The notes under the pieces are model-generated. The model was not told where the DNA came from and did not search any database. It saw nothing but the letters and a program-made list of their open reading frames with translations. A stretch of 64,000 bases of DNA, from NCBI RefSeq assembly GCF_029697505.1, contig NZ_JARJEF010000012.1, positions 1 to 64,000 on the forward strand, in the 5' to 3' direction. The DNA comes from Pseudophaeobacter profundi (GTDB lineage Bacteria > Pseudomonadota > Alphaproteobacteria > Rhodobacterales > Rhodobacteraceae). A program made the translations under genes and the position numbers. Below are positions 1-9,671 of the stretch, one piece after another (the first letter of the stretch is position 1; the number at the start of each line of letters is the position of its first letter).

Positions 1-2
1 AC

Positions 3-164
3 CCGTTCGGCACAATCAAAGCCTGGATGGGTGCGACGCACTTCCGGATGCGCACGCTCAAGAATGTCCGCACCGAGATGGCATTCCATGTCCTCGCCTA
101 CAAGATCAAGAGGATGATCAACCTGATCGGGGTGCGTGGGCTTCTTGCCGCAATTCCGGTCTGA
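3..164 (+). mobile_element. C-terminal end of an IS transposase (cut by window edge)
   Basis: Frame 3 is open from the window edge to a TGA at 162-164 and gives about 53 residues. The segment around AWMGATHFRMRTL and the following helix (NVRTEMAFHVLAYKIKRM) matches the last part of DDE transposases of the IS5/IS1182 type, where an arginine-rich segment is followed by a long C-terminal helix. The catalytic residues lie outside the window, so intactness cannot be judged. The IS right end should lie shortly downstream, but I could not identify its inverted repeat. Confidence 0.7.
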
Positions 165-868
165 TTAGGGGCGCTCAGCTCAAATCGCGCCCAATTAATC
201 GCCACAAAAGCACAGATTCAGCGCCCTCCGGCGCACAAGGTGCCACAATGGTCAAAAATCCGGGTGCCTCCACAAAATCAACCGAAAAATCCTCTTCGTC
301 GAGAAATCAAGCGAGTTTCCACACGCCCTCGGCTGGCTGCAGCCATTGTTGCTAAGGGCTAATGAGGTCAGTTCACACTTCTCGTTTGCACGTGAACTAA
401 ACCGCAGCCGAAAGGGTGGGTAGGTTGCGACGGTTGTCTGCTCCCGCAACCAATAAATCATAACAAAATAAGACACTTAACGCCTCCCTTGGGAGGCTTT
501 CTGCGTTGCTGCTATATGCGCAGTGCTGCAACGGTGCTACGCGCCACAGCAAACAACAGCAGCAAAGGCGCACTGCATTCCCAACCCGTGGAAGCACTGT
601 GGAAGCAGTTCGCGCGCGAAACACAGCGACAAGCTCCCTTCCAATACAATCCTCAAATGTGAAAACTAACAGGACATACTGTCGGTGCTGTCGGTGCCGT
701 CAGCCGCATGGGACAGGTCCAAACGAAAAGCGCCCGACCGTCGCCTTGGTTTGAGAACAGGCTAACCTTGAATGCCGGACATTTCAGGAGCGCAGGGCAT
801 TTCGAATGAAAATGGGACTCGCGTCATTCAAAACAGGACTGGCAAAGCTGACAGCCAGACCCAAAGGG
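165..868. other. Non-coding stretch after the transposase tail
   Basis: No convincing gene in about 700 bases. The ORFs here are short, overlap each other on both strands and resemble nothing I know. The first part (to roughly 340) probably includes the non-coding right end of the IS element; it holds a short GCGCC/GGCGC hairpin at 221-234. A terminator-like hairpin sits at 482-500. The rest is featureless and leads to the 3' end of the minus-strand DeoR gene. Confidence 0.5.
482..500 (+). terminator. Terminator-like hairpin in the left intergenic region
   Basis: GCCTCCC-TT-GGGAGGC followed by TTT. The stem is perfect, but the T-run is short and no gene ends directly upstream on this strand, so it may be the remnant of a gene removed at the IS boundary. 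Confidence 0.35.
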
Positions 869-1618
869 CTAGACGACTTCAATGTTGGTGTTTCGGAACT
901 GATCCAGCAGGGCTTCGGGTGCGGCGCGGTTGGTGATCAGTGTTCCGATCTCTGCCACGTCCCAGGCACGAACACGATTGGTGGTACCCAGTTTCGTGTG
1001 ATCAGCCAATGCGACGGTCCGCAGGGCTTGCGCGGCCATCGCGATGGAGATTTCGGCCTCTTGCAAGTCATAGAAAAAGGACCCTTTTTCCGGGTGCAGG
1101 GCAACGGGCGCAGAGAAGCAGAGTTCGACCTCAAAGCGACGGATCTCCGATAGCGTGAGTTCGCCCACTGTGGCAGGCACATCGGTAGCGATCCGGCCGC
1201 CCAGCAGCAGTACGTCCATTCGACCTGCCTGCAGTGTTGTGGCAATGTCCAGTGAATTGGTGATAACAGAAACGCCTGGGACTTTGATCAATTCGCGGGC
1301 GAAGACAGCGGTGGTTGATCCGGCATCCACCATGATTGTCTGGCCGGGCTGGATCAGGCCGACCGCTTTCTTGGCCATTTCGGATTTAGCCCGGATCTGC
1401 GTCGACATGCGTTGGTGGAAAGGATCCTCTGAACGGGCTTCGGGCAGGACGGCACCGCCGTGTACCCGCGTCACTTTGCCAATCTCCTCAAGGTCGAGCA
1501 GGTCCCGCCGCACGGTTTCGCGCGACACGCCCAGCATTCCGGCAAGGTCATTGGCGCTGACCTGCCGGTTCGCGGTGAGCATCGACAAAATCCGCTGGTG
1601 ACGCTCCTTTGCCCACAT
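869..1618 (-). CDS. DeoR-family transcriptional regulator
   Basis: 249 aa from the ATG at 1618, which overlaps the permease stop as ATGA; the longer reading to 1711 would run into the permease gene. An N-terminal winged helix-turn-helix (about residues 6-56, recognition segment VSRETVRRDL at 31-40, then the RVHGGA wing) is followed by a DeoR C-terminal sensor domain (about 76-230) with the DAGSTT phosphate-binding loop at 98-103. DeoR regulators usually sense phosphorylated sugars or polyols. It is the last gene of the importer operon, so it probably autoregulates that operon and perhaps the divergent phosphatase gene. That regulatory target is inferred. Confidence 0.88.
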   Translation of the reverse strand: MWAKERHQRILSMLTANRQVSANDLAGMLGVSRETVRRDLLDLEEIGKVTRVHGGAVLPEARSEDPFHQRMSTQIRAKSEMAKKAVGLIQPGQTIMVDAGSTTAVFARELIKVPGVSVITNSLDIATTLQAGRMDVLLLGGRIATDVPATVGELTLSEIRRFEVELCFSAPVALHPEKGSFFYDLQEAEISIAMAAQALRTVALADHTKLGTTNRVRAWDVAEIGTLITNRAAPEALLDQFRNTNIEVV

Positions 1619-3303
1619 CAAGCCATTCCCTTGTTCCGACTGCGACGTCCGATAAGCGCCAGAGTTATCCTCATGGACAGGATCGCTACACAGACCACGG
1701 CCATCACGCAAGTGGAGAAGGCCGCCGCCTGTGAGGTCAGCCCGGCATCGTCGAGGCGCATGATCGTCACGGCGGCGACACTCAGGTTTGGGGTGGTCAG
1801 GAAGACCACGGCTGAAAGCGTCACCATGGAGCGCATGAAGAGGAAGAAAAAGACGGAGACCAGCATTGGCGCGACAAAGGGCACAACGATATCCCGGGCG
1901 GTGCGGCCAAGTCCGGCGCCAAGACTACCTGATGCTTCCTCCAGTGCAGGCGGCAATTGGCGAAAGCCTGTTATCACGGTCAGGAACCCCTGTGTGTGGT
2001 AATGGTAGAAGTTGATGATGGCGATCAGCGCGGCGGTACCATAGAGCAGGTAAAGCGGTGTCGCAGTGGAGTTGAAGGTCAGGATATAGGCCAGACCGAG
2101 GACCATTCCAGGAACGGCGGCAGGCATCGCCGCGAGGATCTGTATCGGCTGGGCGAGCGCTTGCGGCAGGCGGCGCAGGCCAAGCCCCAACATGAACACA
2201 GCAATGGTTCCGCCGACCGATGCCCCCAAGGATACGACGATGGTCATCCAGAGGGACGAATACCCGCCTGCCAGGGTAATGTTGTAGTGTTTGAACGAAA
2301 ACGACATGTTGTAGGGCCACAGTTTTACAAAACTGGCATAGATCACGATCCCGATGACGGCGACAATCCCCGCACAGATCAGCAGTGAAACCGTTGCGAT
2401 GCTCAGGTCGCGCAGCGGTGAAAAGCTGGGTTGGTAGGCGACCTGTCCGGTGGTCTGCCCTGCCTGCTGCCGCTTCATGGCCTGCCGTTCGATGCTGTAG
2501 GAAATCACCGTTGGCAGCAGCAGCATGATGCCAACGACGGCGCCCATGTTGAAGTTTCTCTGCCCAACAACCTGACTGTAGATCTCGGTTGCCAGCACGG
2601 AATAATCGCCACCGATCACGGCGGCATTGCCAAAATCGGTGATGGTGATGGTAAAGCAGACAAAGGCTGCGTTCAGGATACCGAACCGCGCGGCAGGAAG
2701 CGTCAGGTCGCGGAACTGTCGCCATGGGGACGCGCCCATGACCTCGGCTGCCTCGTAGGTGCGCGCGTCCAACAGGACCAGTGCCGCACCGATGATCATA
2801 ACCGCCTGTGGCAGCGCGTAGAGCGTGTTGGCGATCAGCAACCCCCAGAAGCCGTAGATCTCGATCTCGATCCCAAGCGCCCGACTGATGACGCCATTGC
2901 GCCCCAGCAGAAAGATAAGCCCAAGTGCCTGCACCAGCGAAGGCGCCAGCAGTGGCAGGACGATGATACCTCGGATCAGCCATTTGCCCCTGAAGGCACA
3001 GCGATAGAGGCCCTGCGCAAGGATGAAGCCCAGAAAGACACTGAGCGCTGTGGTCGCGCCGCCCATCGTCAGTGAATGCCGCGTCGCCCGCCAGAAACCG
3101 GCAGAGCCAAGCACCTCGGTGTAATTGCCGATTCCGTAGCCGTCTGCGACGGTGATGGAACGCAAAAACACGATGACCATTGGATAAGCAAAGAACAGGA
3201 TCAGCCCGATCAGTGGCAAGCCAACGCAGGCCAGCGTCAAGAGCCGGTCGGCGTCAAGGGACTGGCGCGAGCGAGGGCGGGAAGTCTGGTCAATGCTGCT
3301 CAT
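1618..3303 (-). CDS. ABC transporter permease, double-length (aminoethylphosphonate/ferric type)
   Basis: 561 aa with two tandem MetI-type permease halves of about six membrane helices each. The EAA-like loops are near AAEVMGASPWRQFRDLTLP in the first half and EEASGSLGAGLGRTARDI in the second. A fused permease of this length is typical of the putative 2-aminoethylphosphonate family (AepW/PhnU-like) and of AfuB-type sugar-phosphate or ferric importers. It starts inside the ATPase stop codon and ends inside the DeoR start codon (ATGA both times), so translation of the three genes is probably coupled. Confidence 0.88.
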   Translation of the reverse strand: MSSIDQTSRPRSRQSLDADRLLTLACVGLPLIGLILFFAYPMVIVFLRSITVADGYGIGNYTEVLGSAGFWRATRHSLTMGGATTALSVFLGFILAQGLYRCAFRGKWLIRGIIVLPLLAPSLVQALGLIFLLGRNGVISRALGIEIEIYGFWGLLIANTLYALPQAVMIIGAALVLLDARTYEAAEVMGASPWRQFRDLTLPAARFGILNAAFVCFTITITDFGNAAVIGGDYSVLATEIYSQVVGQRNFNMGAVVGIMLLLPTVISYSIERQAMKRQQAGQTTGQVAYQPSFSPLRDLSIATVSLLICAGIVAVIGIVIYASFVKLWPYNMSFSFKHYNITLAGGYSSLWMTIVVSLGASVGGTIAVFMLGLGLRRLPQALAQPIQILAAMPAAVPGMVLGLAYILTFNSTATPLYLLYGTAALIAIINFYHYHTQGFLTVITGFRQLPPALEEASGSLGAGLGRTARDIVVPFVAPMLVSVFFFLFMRSMVTLSAVVFLTTPNLSVAAVTIMRLDDAGLTSQAAAFSTCVMAVVCVAILSMRITLALIGRRSRNKGMA

Positions 3304-4334
3304 GCTGGAATGGCCTTGGGCTGATCGGCGTCATCAAGAACCCAAGTGCAGTCCTGTGATGCGATGCTCAGGTGGACTTTGTCGCCTGTGCAGCAGCAGG
3401 GTCTGCCGTGGGTCTCGACCAGTAAAGGTCCGGTGGGACTGTCCACTTCCAGTCGCTGAAGATTGCCTAGAAAGCTCATGCTGCGCACTGTAGCGGTGCC
3501 ATCCTCGGCGGGTATCAGCTCGATCTGTTCGGGGCGGATGCAGGCCAGATATGTCTCTGTGCTTGCGGGGCGTGTTGCCAGCAGATCCGGGTAGAATTTT
3601 GCCACGTCTTCGGCGGACAGCAAATTGCTGCTTCCCATGAACTCCGCCACGAACCGTGTGGCAGGACGGTGGTACAGATCCTCGGGCGTGCCCGCCTGAA
3701 CGACGATGCCATGGTTCATGCAGATAATCTTGTCGGCAAGTGCCAGGGCTTCTTCCTGGTCATGGGTCACCATGAGCGTCGGGATTTCAAGCGAGCGCTG
3801 CACCTGCCGGATCTCATCGCGCAATGTCGCACGAACCTTTGCATCCAATGCCGACAGGGGTTCATCCAGCAAGAGGACCCGTGGATCGACCGCAATTGCC
3901 CGCGCCAGGGCGATCCGCTGTTGCTGTCCGCCGGACAGCTGACCGGGGAGCTTATTGGCCACCTGCGGGAGCTTCACCAGCTCCAAAAGCTCTGTCACCC
4001 GCGCTGCGATTTCGGATGAGGGAACATTGCGGATTTTGAGTCCGTAGCCGATGTTTTCGGCTACGCTCATGTTTGGAAACAGGGAATAGGACTGGAAAAC
4101 AATGCCAAAGCCTCGTTTGCGGGCGGGCAGGTCCGACAGGGCCACCTCTTCGAGCGTGATTTCTCCTCCGTCCAGCTCGGTCAGCCCTGCGATAAGCCGC
4201 AGCAGGGTGGTCTTGCCGCATCCCGAAGGGCCAAGCAGGCAGACAAATTCTCCCTTCTCGATCTCGATGGATACGCGGTCGAGCGCGGTAAAGGTGCCGT
4301 AGGTTTTTGTGGCGTCACGGACGGTCAGATACAT
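3300..4334 (-). CDS. ABC transporter ATP-binding protein (PotA/FbpC-like)
   Basis: 344 aa from the ATG at 4334, chosen because AAGGAAAG lies just upstream and the ABC domain begins at once; the ORF extends 11 codons further without a good site. Walker A GPSGCGKT (35-42), Q-loop Q81, signature LSGGQ (133-137), Walker B LLLDEP (154-159) and the THDQEEA switch are all present. A C-terminal TOBE-like region follows. It powers the adjoining permease. An 85-base gap with a strong hairpin separates it from the binding-protein gene. Confidence 0.9.
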   Translation of the reverse strand: MYLTVRDATKTYGTFTALDRVSIEIEKGEFVCLLGPSGCGKTTLLRLIAGLTELDGGEITLEEVALSDLPARKRGFGIVFQSYSLFPNMSVAENIGYGLKIRNVPSSEIAARVTELLELVKLPQVANKLPGQLSGGQQQRIALARAIAVDPRVLLLDEPLSALDAKVRATLRDEIRQVQRSLEIPTLMVTHDQEEALALADKIICMNHGIVVQAGTPEDLYHRPATRFVAEFMGSSNLLSAEDVAKFYPDLLATRPASTETYLACIRPEQIELIPAEDGTATVRSMSFLGNLQRLEVDSPTGPLLVETHGRPCCCTGDKVHLSIASQDCTWVLDDADQPKAIPA

Positions 4335-4385
4335 CGGGGTGCTTTCCTTGGCGTTCGGGCGGTCCACGACCAGGCCCGAAATTGT

Positions 4386-4412
4386 ACCGGGGCGGCTCTT
4401 GGCCGCCCCGGT
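4386..4412 (-). terminator. Intercistronic hairpin after the binding-protein gene
   Basis: A perfect 11-bp stem (ACCGGGGCGGC / GCCGCCCCGGT) with a 5-base loop lies 7 bases past the binding-protein stop and before the ATPase gene. On the minus strand there is no long U-run after it, so it more likely protects the upstream message or attenuates read-through than fully terminates. See the finding on hairpins after binding-protein genes. Confidence 0.6.
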
Positions 4413-4419
4413 GTTTGGC

Positions 4420-5427
4420 TCAGCGGCCGAACTTCTCTTTCCATTGTGCTTTCACAGCGCTTTGCTGGGTCGACGCCTCAACAAAATCTACATCGGCAAG
4501 GATCGTCGAAATATCAGCGGGCAGGCCAGCGGCCTCGGCTGCTTTGGATGCGTCAACACCTGGTATGGTGATCAATGCCTTATAGCTTTGATACAATCCG
4601 ATGGCTTCGTCTGACATGGTCCAATCAAGGAATGCCTGAGCGGCCTCCTTGTTGTCCGAACTTGCCATCAGGCCGGAGGCCTCTAGCTCGTAACCAACGC
4701 CACCTTCGGGAAAGACCATCGCCAATGGGTAGCCTTCTTCGATCGATTGCATCGCGGTAAAGGCCAGCGAGATGCCGACGGTATATTCCCCCACACGCGC
4801 CGCTTTGCAGGGCTTTGACCCAGAAGAGGTATACTGCGCCATATTGGGGTCGATGGCTGCGAGTTTGGCCCAGCCGGCCTCTGTACCCATGCCCTGCAAG
4901 ACCGCGTTGACGTGCAGATACCCGGTGCCGGAAGAATTCGGGTCAGGCATCACCACCTCGCCCTTGAAGGCAGGATTCTCAAGATCCGCCCAGCTGGTTG
5001 GCATCGGCAGGCCTTTTTCTTCCAGTCGGGCTGTGTTCACGCAGAAGGCGCCCATATAGCCGATCGGGGCGAACCACTTCCCGTTTTCGCCACGGAATCT
5101 GTCAGGGAGCACCTCGACCCCAGTCGCCTCGTAGGGCTCCATCATATCAAGGATCTGCGGGTCCATCATGGCGCTGACCGCCCAACCCCAGATCACATCG
5201 GCCTGCGGGTTCCCGGCCTCGGCCAGAAGCCGCGCACCCAGCTTACCGGTGGAGAGGCGCAAGACGTTGATCTTGGTGTCGGGCATCGCCGCCTGCGCTG
5301 CTGCAACATATGCGGCGATCTCTTCTTCTTCCAAGGCGGTGTACACAGTCAGGTCATCGGCAAGGGCGGGCGCGGCAAAGCCGAGCGCCGCCATTGTAAG
5401 AGCGGTGGTCTGCATCCAGGTTTTCAT
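4420..5427 (-). CDS. Periplasmic substrate-binding protein, putative 2-aminoethylphosphonate family
   Basis: 335 aa with a clear signal peptide (residues 1-23, cleavage after ALA before DDLTVYTALE). Landmarks match the putative 2-aminoethylphosphonate binding-protein family (AepX/PhnS-like): TVYTALEEEE near the N-terminus, GNPQADVIWG, SSGTGYLHVNA, and GSKPCKAARVGE in the second lobe. Related proteins bind aminoethylphosphonate, ferric iron or sugar phosphates (AfuA). No phosphonate-degrading enzyme (PhnW, PhnX, PhnA, PhnY) is nearby. A DeoR regulator and a sugar-phosphatase-like enzyme are, so a phosphorylated sugar or polyol is equally possible. AAGGAG lies upstream of the start. Confidence 0.85.
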   Translation of the reverse strand: MKTWMQTTALTMAALGFAAPALADDLTVYTALEEEEIAAYVAAAQAAMPDTKINVLRLSTGKLGARLLAEAGNPQADVIWGWAVSAMMDPQILDMMEPYEATGVEVLPDRFRGENGKWFAPIGYMGAFCVNTARLEEKGLPMPTSWADLENPAFKGEVVMPDPNSSGTGYLHVNAVLQGMGTEAGWAKLAAIDPNMAQYTSSGSKPCKAARVGEYTVGISLAFTAMQSIEEGYPLAMVFPEGGVGYELEASGLMASSDNKEAAQAFLDWTMSDEAIGLYQSYKALITIPGVDASKAAEAAGLPADISTILADVDFVEASTQQSAVKAQWKEKFGR

Positions 5428-5550
5428 ATTGATCTCCTTGTTGGTCCATACTGTTGGCCCGGACCTGTATCCGGAAGACTGCGGGCCCTTGCGAAGACCC
5501 GTTCTGATTGCCCCGTTCAGTTCTTTGAGCTTGGGGTTATTTGTGTAGTC

Positions 5551-5578
5551 TTGCGTTTTTGTGGCATTTGTCTACAAT
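5551..5578 (+). promoter_or_regulatory. Putative sigma-70 promoter for the phosphatase gene
   Basis: TTGCGT at 5551-5556 and TACAAT at 5573-5578 with a 16-base spacer, 55 bases before the ATG at 5634, in the divergent region shared with the importer operon. Confidence 0.45.
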
Positions 5579-5633
5579 TAATTTGCAACGCAGGTAGTCA
5601 CAGCCTGCCAGAACCCGCATTCGAGGAATTTTT

Positions 5634-6446
5634 ATGCAGATGATCCCCCCCCATCCTGAAACGGACTTGAAGGCTCAATTTGCAGCGAGTCTGGCCGATG
5701 CGACCGACGCCATGGCCATGACCTTTTTCCGAAAGCCACTGGATGTTGAGGCCAAGGCTGACGATTCTCCGGTCACCCAGGCGGACCGGGCCATTGAGAA
5801 AGAGATGCGGCGTCAAATCTCTGAAAGGTTCCCCGCAGATGGCATCCTTGGCGAAGAGCAGGAAGCCACGCGGCTGGATGCGGCCAATCTGTGGGTCATT
5901 GATCCGATCGACGGAACCAAGAGCTTTCTCTCTGGCATGCCAACCTTTGGCACGCTGATCGCATGTCTGATCGATGGGAACCCCGATCTTGGGCTGATTT
6001 CCATTCCGCCCACCGCCGAGCGTTGGATTGGTCAGCGTGGCAAACCTACTCTGCTGAACGGCACCCCTTGTCGGACGAGCGGCAAGACTCTGCTCCGCGA
6101 TGCTATTCTATATACAACCAGTCCGGACAGCTTTGATGTCGCGGGTCTGGCGCAGTTTGAAGCGCTTTCAAAGCGGACCGCGCTGCGGCGTTTTGGCGGC
6201 GACTGCTATGGCTATGGCTTGCTGGCGTCAGGTCATGTCGATCTATTGTTCGAGATGAACCTGCAGCCCTATGACTACATGGCGCTTGTTCCGGTAATCG
6301 AAGGCGCGGGCGGTGTGGTCACCGATTGGGATGGCCAGCCGTTGACGTTGCGCTCCGAGGGGAAAGTCGTGGCAGCTGCCAGTGCCGCGCTGCACGCGGA
6401 AGCGCTGGCGGCACTGCGCCGGGATGAAAGTGATCCGCAATCCTGA
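5634..6446 (+). CDS. Inositol-monophosphatase-family phosphatase (HisN-like)
   Basis: 270 aa. Metal and catalytic motifs of the Mg-dependent IMPase superfamily are intact: DDSPVTQAD (43-51), GEE (73-75) and DPIDGTKSF (90-98). The C-terminal half has GGDCYGYGLLASG and a LQPYDYMALVPVIEGAGG segment, characteristic of the histidinol-phosphatase/inositol-phosphatase branch. Start chosen by GAGGAA seven bases upstream. It is divergent from the ABC importer across about 200 bases; that context suggests it removes phosphate from an imported phosphomonoester rather than serving only histidine synthesis. No other his gene is nearby. Confidence 0.85.
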   Translation: MQMIPPHPETDLKAQFAASLADATDAMAMTFFRKPLDVEAKADDSPVTQADRAIEKEMRRQISERFPADGILGEEQEATRLDAANLWVIDPIDGTKSFLSGMPTFGTLIACLIDGNPDLGLISIPPTAERWIGQRGKPTLLNGTPCRTSGKTLLRDAILYTTSPDSFDVAGLAQFEALSKRTALRRFGGDCYGYGLLASGHVDLLFEMNLQPYDYMALVPVIEGAGGVVTDWDGQPLTLRSEGKVVAAASAALHAEALAALRRDESDPQS

Positions 6447-6674
6447 ACTTGCCCAGGGGGGAAGCTTTCTCTGGGCGTCGCGGTCAAACCTGGGGGAACG
6501 ATCATGGTGAATATTCCGAAACAAGGCGTCGCGGTGGACGTCCGAAGATCTGAGGTGTTCAACTTCTCGACTAGCTTTGCTCTCGCAAATTGGCTGCCTT
6601 AACCGGCACATCAGGGTGGCTGTTCGTTTGGTGCAATCTGTCCCGTGCTACAGCGGCGCCGGGGCTGGATCACG

Positions 6675-7310
6675 CTACTGGGCTGACCCCTCTGCTCTGC
6701 GTCTGAACATGCTGAACTGGAAGGATTGGCTCGCACCGCCTGGTGTCGTGTGCAGGTGATGACACTGTTTCACGGGGATGAACTCTCGCCCCAGGCATTC
6801 TGCCAGTGTCTCTGGACTGTAGCGCACCACTGGCAGGCCGCTGCATTTTTCGGGGCCGTTGAGGTCAAATGTCGCTAGTATCGCCCACCCTCCGGGCGCG
6901 ATCGCAGTTCTTAGGGCCGTGAGATAGGACGCACGATCCTGGGGGGCGGTCAGGAAGTGAAACGTCGCCCTGTCGTGCCAAAGGCTATAATGCCGCTCCG
7001 GTTGCCATTCGGTGATGTCGGCAGCGACCCATTGAACCTGCTCTGCAACATCGCCGAGCCGCTGCCGAGACATTTCCAGCGCGGTCTTGGAGAGATCGAG
7101 GACGGTCAGGTCGGTAAAGCCGCGATCGAGCAGAGCATCCACCAGGTTCGAGGTGCCGCCGCCGATATCGATCAGTGCCGCATCGCGGCTGACATGAGTC
7201 CTTTCGATCATCTCAAGAGAGATGGTAGGGGCGTCCTGATACCAGCTGACCTTGGCCTGGTCTTTTGTCGTGTAGATGCGCTCCCAATGATCGTTAGGCT
7301 TGCTGGTCAT
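6675..7310 (-). CDS. Class I SAM-dependent methyltransferase
   Basis: 211 aa. Rossmann motif I is ALIDIGGGTSNLVDALL (about 44-60), followed by an acidic second-strand end (TVLDLS) and a post-motif VQWVAADITEW. The N-terminal HWERIYTTKDQAKVSWYQ segment is typical of small cytosolic methyltransferases of the SAM-binding domain 25 type. The substrate cannot be told. CTGGAGAAAGAA precedes the ATG. It stands alone, convergent with the phosphatase gene. Confidence 0.8.
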   Translation of the reverse strand: MTSKPNDHWERIYTTKDQAKVSWYQDAPTISLEMIERTHVSRDAALIDIGGGTSNLVDALLDRGFTDLTVLDLSKTALEMSRQRLGDVAEQVQWVAADITEWQPERHYSLWHDRATFHFLTAPQDRASYLTALRTAIAPGGWAILATFDLNGPEKCSGLPVVRYSPETLAECLGREFIPVKQCHHLHTTPGGASQSFQFSMFRRRAEGSAQ

Positions 7311-7823
7311 TTCTTTCTCCAGAAACTCTACCGGATTATATCAGATTGCGCGCCCGATGCACCTGTGACGGTGAGATGGCGATCAGGTCGCCCTCATGCA
7401 GTGCCCCATCGTCGCGCCGATCGGCCACCGGAAAACCGGACATTCGGTGTAGGACGCCAGCCCAGTATTATGTTGCTTCGGCTGGCTTTTGAGGCACTTG
7501 GTATCGGCCGTCACAACCGGTATTCGGGATAGTGTTGGCTGGCTCTGCATCATTACTTCCCGCACTGCACGGATGCGCCAGCCGATATCCTCGGGGCCGA
7601 GGCGCGCCGGGTTGACCCGACCGCCCTTGACGACATGAACGCCGAAATCACGGGTTCACGCTGCTTCTAGGCAGTCTGAGAGCGGCAGCAAAGTAATCCA
7701 TCCCAATCATGATGGGATCGACGGGGGGCTCCTCGACTTTTTCAAACATGAGCTCCCCCTTTACAATTTCAGCTTCGCGCGTCCGGCATGCTGTCTGCAT
7801 CTTGCGCATCTGTCGCCGCATTT
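7311..7823. other. Gene-poor stretch containing a decayed aminotransferase
   Basis: Between the methyltransferase start and the alcohol dehydrogenase stop no intact gene is visible. It contains the aminotransferase relic described separately (7545-7749) and, further on (about 7311-7440 on the minus strand), an open segment ending in a DGALHEGDLIAISPSQ-like sequence that I cannot assign. A TATAAT box (minus strand, 7335-7340) may be part of the methyltransferase promoter. Confidence 0.5.
7545..7749 (-). pseudogene. Relic of an aromatic/aspartate aminotransferase (internal deletion)
   Basis: From the ATG at 7749 the first codons read MFEKVEEPPVDPIMIGMDYF, like the start of aromatic amino acid aminotransferases. 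The frame stops at 7648. In the next frame, from about 7650 to 7545, the sequence FGVHVVKGGRVNPARLG-PEDIG resembles the C-terminal end of the same family (a V/Y-x-SGRINLAGLTPENI-type motif). The roughly 340 codons between, including the PLP lysine, are missing. Identification rests on two short segments. Confidence 0.5.
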
Positions 7824-8861
<1,038 letters not shown>

Positions 8862-9001
8862 GGTGGTGTCTTTCCGTTGCGGTTTTCAGGTGCGCAGATC
8901 ATAGCGTTCAGCCTGGAAACAACTTTGCCAATCTTGCATGATTTCCGGTAATCTGGGGCGGGAACCCCTCCCAATTCGCCAATTTCGAAAGGTTTCTGCC
9001 C

Positions 9002-9481
9002 TTGCCTGACATTGATGTTGTAAATTCCCACATCCTGTCCCTGCTACAAGACGATGGCCGCATGACCAATGCAAAGCTGTCCGAAAGGCTGGGCATGAGC
9101 GAAACACCCTGTTGGCGCCGCCTGAAACGGCTGGAGGAGAGCGGCGTCATAGAGGGCTACCAGGCCAACCTCAACCGGCGCAAGCTGGGGCTGGGTGTCA
9201 TGGCCTTCGTGCAGCTTCGCTGTTCGGAACACGATCAGGCCGCAACGGCAGAGTTTCAGCGGATCGTCGAGACGACCCCGAACATACTGTCCTGTCACAA
9301 TACCACGGGCGCAGACGATTTCCTGTTGATCGTCGTTGCCCGAGATCTTGACGATTACAGCAGCTTCGTCGACAGCACCCTGCGCCGCCTGCCGGGAGTG
9401 ACCAGCATTCGCTCAAACCTTTCGCTGAAAGAGATGAAGGCATCTAACAAATTGCCAGTACTGCCACCTGCCGCATCGTGA
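9002..9481 (+). CDS. Lrp/AsnC-family transcriptional regulator
   Basis: 159 aa starting at TTG (GAAAGG ten bases upstream). N-terminal helix-turn-helix (about 15-62, MTNAKLSERLGMSETPCWRR) and C-terminal RAM/ligand domain (about 68-145) with the THNTTGADDFLL-like core segment (here CHNTTGADDFLL). It lies divergently from the alcohol dehydrogenase with 140 bases between; Lrp proteins often control the divergent gene and respond to an amino acid. Confidence 0.88.
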   Translation: MPDIDVVNSHILSLLQDDGRMTNAKLSERLGMSETPCWRRLKRLEESGVIEGYQANLNRRKLGLGVMAFVQLRCSEHDQAATAEFQRIVETTPNILSCHNTTGADDFLLIVVARDLDDYSSFVDSTLRRLPGVTSIRSNLSLKEMKASNKLPVLPPAAS

Positions 9482-9491
9482 TTTTGTAACA

Positions 9492-9671
9492 TCAGTCGGG
9501 GCTGGTGCGGGCTGCCTCGGCGATGAGGTCACATATACGATCAGCGTCGCCGAGTTCATGCGCCAGCAAGAGGGCGATTTTGGCCAGGAACAGATCCCGC
9601 TTGTCGGCTGTCAAGGAATCCAGTGTGGTGGCCAGAGCGTCATAGACGCGCTCAATGTCGATTTCTGTCAT
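9492..9671 (-). CDS. Small DUF2783-type protein
   Basis: 59 aa. The ATG at 9671 overlaps the stop of the monooxygenase gene (ATGA). The sequence is helical and acidic, with a central FLAKIALLLAHELGDADRI segment resembling the DUF2783 family, small proteins I recall being encoded next to FAD oxidoreductases. No catalytic motif. The coupling suggests a partner or stabiliser of the upstream flavoprotein; that role is inferred. Confidence 0.7.
   Translation of the reverse strand: MTEIDIERVYDALATTLDSLTADKRDLFLAKIALLLAHELGDADRICDLIAEAARTSPD

Noticed and set aside
506-754. 82-codon open frame on the plus strand left of the DeoR gene
   Set aside because: Cys/Arg/Gln-rich, overlaps frames on the other strand, has no ribosome site and no recognisable similarity.
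806-1153. 115-codon open frame on the plus strand
   Set aside because: Antisense to the C-terminal half of the DeoR gene, whose frame carries the DeoR sensor domain.
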